A DNA stretch of 19,348 nucleotides from assembly GCA_964629825.1 (NCBI GenBank), contig CAZVUW010000062.1, forward strand, positions 1 to 19,348, in the 5' to 3' direction. Each line of letters opens with the position of its first letter. Positions within the stretch are counted from its first letter, which is position 1. The notes beneath the pieces are model-generated. The model did no database searches, was not told the origin of the DNA, and worked only from the letters and a program-made list of their open reading frames with translations. This DNA comes from CAZVUW01 sp964629825 (GTDB lineage Bacteria > Actinomycetota > Nitriliruptoria > Euzebyales > Egibacteraceae). Below are positions 14,175-19,348 of the stretch, piece after piece. The translations under genes and the position numbers were made by a program.

Positions 14175-15002
14175 TCAGTGCGCCGCGTCGAGGGCGGCGC
14201 GCAGCGTCAGGGGACGGGTGCGGGCGGGGATGCCGAAGCGCTCGGCGGCCATGCGCTTGACGGCCTGTGGCGGCGGCTCGGCCATGGACTCGCGGTGCAG
14301 GCGGGCGAGGGTGCCGAGGGCAGCCTGGTCGCCGTCGAAGGCAGCCACGGCGATCGACGGCTCGACGTTGGCCAGCGCCAGGATCGCGCCCTGCGCCCCG
14401 ATCGCTGCAGCCAGACCCAGCAGCAGCGGGGAGCCCGTGTACAGACCGGCCGGGAGGGCGGGCGTGTTGACCAGGCGCTCGGCCTCGCCGGAGGAGTCCT
14501 TCGTGCCGTCGACCAGCTCGGCCAGCTCCTCCAGCGGCACCGGCGAGAAGCCGGCGCGGGGGAAGTGGTAGGCCAGCAGGGGGACGCCACCGATGCGCTG
14601 GCGCACCTGTGGGTAGAGGTCGCGCGGGTCCACGCCCGGCGGGGTCAGGCACAGAGCCGCAGCCGCACCGCTGCCCGGCAGTGCGGAGGCGGTCTCGAGC
14701 GTCTCGGCCAGCGACGGCGCACCGACGTTGAGCAGGACCGGCACCTGCTCGGGCAGGGCGCTGCGCACGGCGGCGGTCAGCTCGAGACGCTCGTCAGGGG
14801 TCAGTGCCCAGAACTCTCCGGTCGTCCCGCCGATCAGCACCGCGGTGACGCCGCGCTCGTGCAGGCGCGCAGCCAGCTCGGCGGTCGCCTCGACCAGCAG
14901 GGCGCCCGAGTCGTCGAACAGGCTCACCAGGGCCACCCCGATGCCCCGGAACACGGGAGCCGGCGTGGTCGCCGTCTGCGGCTGGACTGCTGCCTCGGTC
15001 AT
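14175..15002 (-). CDS. DapA/dihydrodipicolinate synthase-family aldolase
   Basis: This 275-residue protein belongs to the class I aldolase family that includes DapA, N-acetylneuraminate lyase and related pyruvate aldolases. GGTTGEFWAL (58-67) is the substrate carboxylate-binding motif. Tyr145 in AYHFPRAG is the expected active-site tyrosine and Lys168 in GTKDSS forms the Schiff base. Length is slightly below the 290-300 common in the family. The stretch 1-16 is Ala/Thr/Pro-rich and looks like an unstructured tail. The genes of lysine synthesis are not nearby, so the substrate (pyruvate plus aspartate semialdehyde, or another aldehyde) is open. The active-site YHFP replaces the more usual YN-P. 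The start ATG 15002 has no strong upstream site visible, so it is less certain. Confidence 0.82.
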   Translation of the reverse strand: MTEAAVQPQTATTPAPVFRGIGVALVSLFDDSGALLVEATAELAARLHERGVTAVLIGGTTGEFWALTPDERLELTAAVRSALPEQVPVLLNVGAPSLAETLETASALPGSGAAAALCLTPPGVDPRDLYPQVRQRIGGVPLLAYHFPRAGFSPVPLEELAELVDGTKDSSGEAERLVNTPALPAGLYTGSPLLLGLAAAIGAQGAILALANVEPSIAVAAFDGDQAALGTLARLHRESMAEPPPQAVKRMAAERFGIPARTRPLTLRAALDAAH

Positions 15003-15148
15003 GTCCGTCCGGTCCCCCTCTCACGGGCGCCCCAGCGGCGCCCGAACGACGGTAGCGCTGTCGACCGGCGACGGCCGGGGAGCAGACGCGGATGGCGCCG
15101 CGGATCGGGCAGGCCGAGAGCCGCGTCCGTTACCACACCTTCGGGCGC

Positions 15149-15179
15149 TTGCCGTAACCTGTAGGCGCCCACATAGGGT
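15149..15179 (+). promoter_or_regulatory. Candidate promoter of the ferredoxin gene
   Basis: TTGCCG (15149-15154) and TAGGGT (15174-15179) stand 19 bp apart; CATAGG (15172-15177) gives a 17-bp spacing. This would place transcription start about 50 bp before GTG 15235. The -10 match is only fair. Confidence 0.4.
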
Positions 15180-15234
15180 GTCGGCTTGTAGCAGCGTCAG
15201 CGGGCGCGTCTCGCGAACACGAAGGAGCGTTTCA

Positions 15235-15555
15235 GTGGTCTACGTCATCGCCGAGCCCTGCATCGACGTCAAGGACAAGGCCTGCGTCGAGGAGTGCCCG
15301 GTCGACTGCATCTACGAGGGCGAGCGGATGCTCTACATCCAGCCCGACGAGTGCATCGACTGCGCTGCCTGCGAGCCGGCCTGCCCCGTCGAGGCGATCT
15401 TCTACGAGGACGACGTCCCGGACGAGTGGAAGGAGTTCACGTCCATCAACCGGGAGTTCTTCGGCGACGACGTCTCCGGGCTCGGGTCTCCGGGCGGTGC
15501 CTCCACGGTCGACCCGTTCGGGGGCGACCACCCCAAGGTCGCGGCCTGGGAGTAG
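15235..15555 (+). CDS. fdxA: 7Fe ferredoxin (3Fe-4S/4Fe-4S)
   Basis: FdxA is a small electron carrier with two iron-sulfur clusters. The GTG start has a clear aaggag site (15222-15227), 7 bases upstream, and gives 106 residues. The cysteine pattern C9, C17, C21, C25 and C40, C43, C46, C50 matches Azotobacter-type 7Fe ferredoxins: the first set lacks the usual C-x-x-C spacing, as expected for a 3Fe cluster, and the second is CxxCxxC...CP. The C-terminal 50 residues form the acidic extension typical of actinobacterial FdxA, with EWKEFTSINREFF. Such ferredoxins often supply cytochrome P450s or ferredoxin-dependent enzymes; no such partner lies nearby. A strong hairpin follows. Confidence 0.95.
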   Translation: MVYVIAEPCIDVKDKACVEECPVDCIYEGERMLYIQPDECIDCAACEPACPVEAIFYEDDVPDEWKEFTSINREFFGDDVSGLGSPGGASTVDPFGGDHPKVAAWE

Positions 15556-15559
15556 GCGA

Positions 15560-15598
15560 CAGGGGGCGGCAGGCGAGCGGGTCTGCCTGACGCCCCTG
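15560..15598 (+). terminator. Imperfect long hairpin after fdxA
   Basis: The left arm (15560-15574) and the right arm (15585-15598) pair over about 13 bp with one bulge, around a 10-base loop. It starts 5 bp after the fdxA stop, with no T-run. Confidence 0.6.
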
Positions 15599-15721
15599 AC
15601 TTCCTCCCGCGAGCATCGGGCCGATCAGCCGCCGGTTGAGAACGGGGGATCGGTTCGCGTCGCCCGCTGAAGCCGTGTCCGAATTCCAGGTCCATCGGAC
15701 CGTCTCCTTGCGAGCGTCCCG

Positions 15722-15741
15722 ACGTATAGTATGACATACGT
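15722..15741 (+). promoter_or_regulatory. Palindrome over -10 of the toxin-antitoxin operon
   Basis: acgtat (15722-15727) and atacgt (15736-15741) are exact reverse complements separated by 8 bp. TATAGT (15725-15730), a good -10, lies inside it. This is a typical place for an antitoxin to bind and repress its own operon. The -35 is not clear (ttgcga, 15708-15713, is too close). The palindrome is directly visible; its role is inference. Confidence 0.55.
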
Positions 15742-15778
15742 GCGACGTCTTGCTGCATGTTGGAGCGACGAGGGGACC

Positions 15779-16114
15779 ATGACGGCACTTACTTCGCTGT
15801 TGGACCACCTCTACGACAGTGATGTCGTAGACACGGCCGACCTGGCGCGGGTGAGCGACACCAATCCTCGAAGCGTGGCCCGGTGGAGGGCCGAGGCCGC
15901 CACCCCACGGCGTGACGCCGAGGAACGTCTGCTCGAGCTACGCGCGGTCGTCGATCTGGCTCGACGCGTCATGCGCGACGACGCTGCCCGGTTCTGGATG
16001 CGTTCGCCGAATCCGGACCTCGGCTACGAGAAGCCACTCGACCTCATCGCGGCTGGTGAGTACCAACGCGTTGTCGACCTGCTACTTGCGTTGGCGGAAG
16101 GCGTGACCATCTGA
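15779..16114 (+). CDS. Xre/ParS-type antitoxin with DUF2384 domain
   Basis: The protein is 111 residues from ATG 15779, chosen for the g-rich site gagggg just before it; an in-frame ATG at 15731 lies inside the palindrome. Residues 18-40 (TADLARVSDTNPRSVARWRAE) look like a helix-turn-helix of the Xre type. The C-terminal part has WMRSPNPDLGYEKPLDLIAAGEYQ (positions 73-96), the pattern of DUF2384/MbcA-Xre antitoxins, which bind and block RES toxins. The RES gene follows after one base, so translation is likely coupled. The antitoxin probably binds the palindrome over its promoter to repress the pair. Confidence 0.88.
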   Translation: MTALTSLLDHLYDSDVVDTADLARVSDTNPRSVARWRAEAATPRRDAEERLLELRAVVDLARRVMRDDAARFWMRSPNPDLGYEKPLDLIAAGEYQRVVDLLLALAEGVTI

Positions 16115-16115
16115 T

Positions 16116-16658
16116 ATGCCGTCCCTCGATCCTCGTGCGGTCGGACTCGCGCCTGCAGCCACGCTGTCTGTCGTCGCCTATCGAAACCAGGCCAAGGGGT
16201 TCGACCCGCGCAGCGGCGAAGGCGCGCGCCGACAAGGAGGCCGGTTCAACCCGCCGCACAGCTTCCCGGTGCTCTACCTCTGCCTCACTCGACCGTGCGT
16301 CGTCGCGGAGCTGACGCGACAGGCCGAGAGGCAGGGGCTCACCGTCGACTCCCTCCTACCTCGCGAGCTATTCGAGGTCAGCGCCGACCTGGGCAAGGTC
16401 CTTGACCTCACCGACTCGAAAACCCTGGATGCGCTCGGCATCTCGCCCCCCGATCTTGTTCGTGACGACCACCGGTTCACGCAGGAGATTGGCGAGGCGG
16501 CCCACGAACACGCCTTCCAGGCCATCCTCTCTCCCTCCGCCACAGGTGTCGACCACGTCCTGGCCATCTTCCCTGAGAAGCTCGCTGGCGCCGTGCTCGA
16601 CGTCAGGCGCGTGGGTGAGTGGACGACTCCAGATGACCTTGCCACGCGCGCACGTTGA
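16116..16658 (+). CDS. RES-domain toxin (type II toxin-antitoxin)
   Basis: RES toxins degrade NAD+ (for example MbcT phosphorolysis) or modify a target by ADP-ribosylation. This 180-residue protein has the family's conserved Arg, Glu and Ser: R43 in GGRFNPP, E65 in VVAEL and S139 in LSPSA, plus the early R23 (AYRNQAKGF) and Y54 in the LYL strand. Length is normal. The start ATG 16116 is one base after the antitoxin stop (16114), with no separate ribosome binding site, which fits translational coupling and dependence on the antitoxin. By eye the A/T content around both genes is higher than in the housekeeping genes, in line with mobile origin, but that is not measured. The order antitoxin-toxin is standard for these modules. 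Confidence 0.9.
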   Translation: MPSLDPRAVGLAPAATLSVVAYRNQAKGFDPRSGEGARRQGGRFNPPHSFPVLYLCLTRPCVVAELTRQAERQGLTVDSLLPRELFEVSADLGKVLDLTDSKTLDALGISPPDLVRDDHRFTQEIGEAAHEHAFQAILSPSATGVDHVLAIFPEKLAGAVLDVRRVGEWTTPDDLATRAR

Positions 16659-16660
16659 TC

Positions 16661-16682
16661 CACCCGGTCGGGTGTGCACCCG
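16661..16682. terminator. Compact stem-loops after the RES toxin
   Basis: cacccg (16661-16666), cgggtg (16669-16674) and cacccg (16677-16682) form two competing hairpins that share the middle arm, with loops of only two bases each. It could end the toxin transcript, or form one hairpin at a time. Loops this small would need rearrangement of the last pairs. Confidence 0.4.
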
Positions 16683-16743
16683 GGCAAAGCTGGGCACCGG
16701 AGCCAAGGCGGCTGACTCAAGCGAGTCCGCGCACTGGCTCTGA

Positions 16744-17640
16744 TCAACCACCCGAGCCTGACGCGGGTCTTGGGGGCGTGGGGGTCAGATCCCCCACCCT
16801 GGTGAGCGATGGTCGGTGCGCGAGGTTGTTGACGACCGAGCGCAGAACCTCGGCGGAGAGCAGCAGCGACAGGTGTCCGGTGTCGCGCGCACGGACGTTG
16901 GTCGCGGCCAGGGCGGGATGGACGAGCTTCGCGTTCACCGCCGGCGTGACCAGCAGGTCAAGGTCTGAGTAGTAGGCGATCCAGCGCACCGCGCTGGGTC
17001 GCGCCGTCTCCTCTAGCCGCCGCATAAGCGGGCTGCGCGGCAGCAGCTGGCGCGCGGCCGGGCCGATCCCCAGGTGAGCGGTGTAGGTGCCGCGGTGCGG
17101 TGTGCCGAGGGTGACGACCGTGTCGACGCGGTGGTGACCGCCCAGCACCTGGACGTAGTAGCGGGCGATCACGCCGCCCATCGAGTGGGCGACGATCATG
17201 CAGCGCTCGGCACCCGTCAGGGCCAGGATGTCGTCCACCTCGGCGGCCAGCAGGTCCGCCAGCTCCGGCACCCCGTGGCGCAGCGGGTTGTAGTTCAGCC
17301 CCACCACATGCCGGAAGCCCGCCCGCCGCAGAGCGCGGGTCATCCAGATGAACGCGCTGCGGTTGTGAACCCACCCGTGGACGAGCACCACCGGAGTGAT
17401 GGCGCGCTCCGGGGCGGACAGCAGCGAGGGGTGGGCCTCGACCCGGCGGACTGGGCGGTGGATCTCGGGTGCCAGGGGCTGGTCCACCAGACCGCTGGGA
17501 TAGGTGGCCAGATGCAGCGCGGCGAGGGCCACCTCCCGCGCGGCGCCCGTCCAGGCCGTCGGGCGCAGCAGGGTGCGCGCCGCTGCGCTCAGCTGGCGAC
17601 GGACGAGGGCGGCGTCATCCAGGCGGTCGCCCGCCTGCAC
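16744..17640 (-). CDS. Alpha/beta-hydrolase fold lipase or esterase
   Basis: This is a lipase-type hydrolase with the nucleophile elbow AHSMGG and Ser153. An oxyanion-hole segment VLVHGWVHN is at 86-93, and the charge-relay pair is probably D226 or D228 in YSDLDLLVTP and H256 in GHLSLLLS. The pattern resembles EstA/triacylglycerol-lipase-like proteins of Actinobacteria, with about 60 residues before the core domain. I take the GTG at 17640 as start: aggagga lies 11 bases upstream on the minus strand. A GTG at 17706 would add 22 residues but has no visible site. No export signal is visible with either start, so it may be cytoplasmic or membrane-associated by its N-terminal helix. Substrate is unknown. 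It converges with the RES toxin gene. Confidence 0.85.
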   Translation of the reverse strand: MQAGDRLDDAALVRRQLSAAARTLLRPTAWTGAAREVALAALHLATYPSGLVDQPLAPEIHRPVRRVEAHPSLLSAPERAITPVVLVHGWVHNRSAFIWMTRALRRAGFRHVVGLNYNPLRHGVPELADLLAAEVDDILALTGAERCMIVAHSMGGVIARYYVQVLGGHHRVDTVVTLGTPHRGTYTAHLGIGPAARQLLPRSPLMRRLEETARPSAVRWIAYYSDLDLLVTPAVNAKLVHPALAATNVRARDTGHLSLLLSAEVLRSVVNNLAHRPSLTRVGDLTPTPPRPASGSGG

Positions 17641-17750
17641 TCCGCCTGACTTCCTCCTGGCCACCGTCTCGCGAGGGTACAGGCTGGCGGGCCTGCGATC
17701 GGCCACTCAGAGGTGACGGGTCCGCCTGTTCAAGGCCCGTGGGCTCGGTG

Positions 17751-18368
17751 CTAGGGGGCTCCGGAGCAGGCCGGCGTCTCCTGGCGGTTGTCGGGCGGGA
17801 GCGGGCTGCCGGGCGAGGTCTCGTCTACGTACAGGACGCCGTCGTAGACCTGCGACGGGACCGGGGTGAGGGACTCGCCGCCTGCGCTCACCAGCCGGCC
17901 GGTCGAGGTCCACACCTCGCCCCGGTCGCTCTCGAGCCGGTCCGACTGGGCGCACCAGCTGATGCCCTCGGCGGCCAGGAAGGTGCGGACGCCACCGCCG
18001 GCGCGGACCACCAGCAGGTCACTGCGGGGAGCCTCGAGGTCCTGCCCCTGGGACGCGCCCGCGGGAAGCACCGCGGCGCCGCGCGGGTCCACCGACTCGA
18101 TCCGCGCGACGGGCGCGAACGGCGCCGCGGGCGGCTTGGTGCCGAAGGCCAGGTACAGGCCGCCCGCGATGAGGACCACGACCGCCGCCACGACCGCCGC
18201 GATCGGCCACTGGAGGCCCATCTGCTCGCGCAGGATGATCTTGCGGGCCCGCTTGGCGGCGCGCTCGGGCAGGTAGCCACGGGGCCCGAAGTCCGGTGCG
18301 GCCGTCGGGCGCTCCGAGGCCGCGGCCTCCTCCTCGGAGGAGGGGAGTTCCGGAGCCGCCAAGTGCAT
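17751..18368 (-). CDS. Single-pass membrane protein with a possible degenerate Rieske-like domain
   Basis: The frame from ATG 18368 is 205 residues. Residues 1-50 are cytoplasmic and charged; a transmembrane segment lies at about 54-76 (WPIAAVVAAVVVLIAGGLYLAFG). The outer part has an alternating pattern (LLVVRAGGGVRTFLAAEGISWC, then GEVWTSTGRLV and VYDGVLYVD) that recalls the order of strands in Rieske ferredoxins, but no C-x-H pair is present, only C139 and C201, so no cluster can form. The fold call is inference. The start is uncertain: AGGAGG directly touches ATG 18368, while a TTG two codons later (18362) has it at an ideal 6-base spacing. Likely the same strand as the lipase, with 110 bp between. 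Confidence 0.5.
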   Translation of the reverse strand: MHLAAPELPSSEEEAAASERPTAAPDFGPRGYLPERAAKRARKIILREQMGLQWPIAAVVAAVVVLIAGGLYLAFGTKPPAAPFAPVARIESVDPRGAAVLPAGASQGQDLEAPRSDLLVVRAGGGVRTFLAAEGISWCAQSDRLESDRGEVWTSTGRLVSAGGESLTPVPSQVYDGVLYVDETSPGSPLPPDNRQETPACSGAP

Positions 18369-18413
18369 CCTCCTGGTCCCTGGGCCGTCTGGCAGGCGTT
18401 TTCCGCTGTGCGT

Positions 18414-18486
18414 TATGCTCGGCCATCGTTCGGCCGGGGCTGCCCGGCAGCCCTCTTCAGAAGCCCCAGTGTGATGGGCTGCCCGG
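18414..18486 (+). promoter_or_regulatory. Promoter and alternative-hairpin leader of the B12-binding subunit gene
   Basis: TATGCT (18414-18419) is a possible -10. Downstream, gggctgc (18437-18443) pairs with gcagccc (18447-18453) around a 3-base loop, and the second copy gggctgc (18476-18482) could pair with the same gcagccc instead. The 11-mer gggctgcccgg occurs at both sites. Another pair is agccc (18462-18466) with gggct (18476-18480). Mutually exclusive pairings like this suggest a regulated leader, but there is no direct evidence of one. Confidence 0.35.
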
Positions 18487-18521
18487 CCGGCGCAACTCGC
18501 GCAGAAAGGCGGAAGACCCCA

Positions 18522-18917
18522 TTGCCCATCCGCGTGCTGGTCGCAAAGCCCGGCCTAGACGGGCACGACCGTGGCGCCAAGATCGTCGCCCGGGCCCTGC
18601 GCGACGCGGGCATGGAGGTCATCTACACGGGGCTCCACCAGACTCCCGAGCAGATCGTGGAGGCGGCGCTGCAGGAGGACGTGCAGTGCGTCGGCCTGTC
18701 GATCCACTCGGGTGCGCACATGACGCTGTTCCCGCGCGTTGTGGAGCTTCTGGCCGAGCGCGGCGCCGAGGACGTGGTGGTGTTCGGCGGCGGGATCATC
18801 CCGGCCGACGACATCGCTGCGCTGAAGGAGCGCGGCGTCGCCGCGATCTTCACGCCGGGGGCACGCACCAGCGAGATCGTGGAGTGGGTCAGGGGGAACG
18901 TGGCCCCTCGCGACTGA
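18522..18917 (+). CDS. Cobalamin-binding subunit of methylmalonyl-CoA mutase family (stand-alone C-terminal domain)
   Basis: The TTG start (18522), with ggaag 6 bases upstream, gives 131 residues; a much longer frame (from 17469) is not real. It carries the B12-binding signature DxHxxG: D13, H15 and G18 in LDGHDRGAK. LSIHSGAH and VVFGGGIIP complete the cobalamin-binding fold. Proteins of this size match the small subunit or isolated C-terminal domain of methylmalonyl-CoA mutases, which work with a separate large substrate-binding subunit. No large subunit is in the window. The gene precedes sucC; the pathway propionyl-CoA to methylmalonyl-CoA to succinyl-CoA would link it to the carboxyltransferase at 6331-7767. 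Confidence 0.9.
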   Translation: MPIRVLVAKPGLDGHDRGAKIVARALRDAGMEVIYTGLHQTPEQIVEAALQEDVQCVGLSIHSGAHMTLFPRVVELLAERGAEDVVVFGGGIIPADDIAALKERGVAAIFTPGARTSEIVEWVRGNVAPRD

Positions 18918-18929
18918 ACCGTCCGAAGG

Positions 18930-18946
18930 CGCCGCCGCAGGCGGCG
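18930..18946 (+). terminator. GC hairpin between the B12-binding gene and sucC
   Basis: cgccgcc (18930-18936) and ggcggcg (18940-18946) form a perfect 7-bp stem with loop gca, 13 bases after the stop. No T-run follows, so it may weaken rather than stop transcription into sucC. Confidence 0.4.
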
Positions 18947-18999
18947 TCGAAGCTGATCCGCGGCCGTACCGCCGCGCCCCATCCCGGAGGGATCATCAA

Positions 19000-19348
19000 G
19001 TGGACTTGATGGAGTACCAGGGCAAGAACCTGTTCCGCAGGCACGGAATACCGACCACGCCGCAAGGTGAGGTCGCCACCACTCCGGAGCAGGCCGAGGA
19101 GCTGGCGCGCGGCTTCGGCGTCCCCGTGATGGTCAAGGCCCAGGTTCTGACCGGCGGTCGCGGCAAGGCCGGCGGCGTGAAGTACGCCCCGGACCCGGCG
19201 GCGGCTCGTCAGCACGCGGAGGCGATCCTCGGCCTGGACATCAAGGGCCACGTCGTCGAGAAGGTCCTGGTCGAGCCCGCCAGCGACATCGCGGAGGAGT
19301 ACTACCTGTCGATCCTCCACGACCGGGTCAGCAAGGGCTACAAGGTCA
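19000..19348 (+). CDS. sucC: Succinyl-CoA ligase (ADP-forming) beta subunit, N-terminal part
   Basis: SucC is the ATP-grasp beta subunit that couples succinyl-CoA to succinate conversion with ATP synthesis in the TCA cycle. The window holds only the first 116 codons. The start is GTG 19000, preceded by ggaggg (18986-18991) at 8 bases; ATG 19009 is an alternative. The first residues DLMEYQGKNLFRRHGIP and the ATP-grasp segment VKAQVLTGGRGKAGGVK (about 46-62) are the usual family landmarks. The gene runs off the right end. It follows the B12-binding mutase subunit by 82 bp. sucD normally follows, but is not visible here. Confidence 0.96.
   Translation, partial: MDLMEYQGKNLFRRHGIPTTPQGEVATTPEQAEELARGFGVPVMVKAQVLTGGRGKAGGVKYAPDPAAARQHAEAILGLDIKGHVVEKVLVEPASDIAEEYYLSILHDRVSKGYKV

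Noticed and set aside
12427..14652. A 741-residue minus-strand open frame
   Set aside because: It lies opposite the LVIVD gene and the DapA-like gene. It is Arg/Val/Gly/Ala-rich with no domain, which is the typical shadow of a high-GC coding strand.
15402..15788. A 128-residue minus-strand frame opposite the end of fdxA
   Set aside because: It spans the fdxA hairpin and intergenic DNA, overlaps the antitoxin promoter, and shows no domain or ribosome binding site.
17469..18521. Long N-terminal extension of the B12-binding subunit
   Set aside because: It runs antisense to the lipase and the one-pass membrane protein, and the B12 signature begins only after the TTG at 18522.
1..19348. CRISPR array, insertion sequence, tRNA or rRNA
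   Set aside because: No regularly spaced repeats, no transposase and no tRNA-like cloverleaf or rRNA stretch was seen on reading both strands. Short or divergent tRNAs would need a dedicated search.

Overview
The window reads as a piece of a high-GC actinobacterial chromosome. GuaB3-type protein, DUF5319 and GuaA occur close together, TTG and GTG starts are common, and there is a 7Fe ferredoxin and a PcrA helicase with a C-terminal Tudor-like domain. The gene style resembles Thermoleophilia (Solirubrobacterales or Gaiellales), but that placement is inference. A run of ten Ns at 198-207 shows this is a scaffold, possibly from a metagenome.

Layout, left to right. (1) 1-445: the C-terminal end of guaB3, broken by the N gap and by about 150 bp that code for part of an unrelated F420-dependent NADP reductase-like protein; this looks like a chimeric join. 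(2) 639-764: a 41-residue membrane peptide behind a foldable leader. (3) 904-3307, minus: a sugar aminotransferase and a nucleotide-sugar dehydrogenase in one operon. (4) 3378-5591: divergent DUF5319 zinc protein and guaA (GMP synthase). (5) 5771-6298: a small Tat/LPXTG-like surface protein with an exact 18-residue tandem repeat. (6) 6331-7767, minus: an acyl-CoA carboxylase carboxyltransferase subunit. (7) 7872-11244: DNA topoisomerase IB followed by helicase pcrA. (8) 11251-12278, minus: a TlpA-like thioredoxin lipoprotein coupled to a membrane-anchored unknown protein. (9) 12391-14115: a secreted LVIVD-repeat protein, convergent with a DapA-family aldolase (14175-15002). (10) 15235-15555: ferredoxin. 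(11) 15779-16658: a toxin-antitoxin pair (Xre/DUF2384 antitoxin and RES toxin) with a palindrome over its promoter. (12) 16744-18368, minus: a lipase and a one-pass membrane protein with a possible degenerate Rieske-like domain. (13) 18522-19348: a stand-alone B12-binding mutase subunit and the start of sucC.

How it fits together. guaB3 and guaA bracket a region tied to purine nucleotide synthesis. The carboxyltransferase, the B12-binding mutase subunit and succinyl-CoA ligase are consistent with the propionyl-CoA to succinate route, although they are not one operon. Topoisomerase IB and PcrA form a DNA-topology and repair pair. The toxin-antitoxin module is the clearest accessory element. 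No CRISPR array, insertion sequence, tRNA or rRNA was found. I see no convincing large novel system; the best leads are the guaB3 chimera, the RES module with its operator, the LPXTG-like protein and two leader structures.
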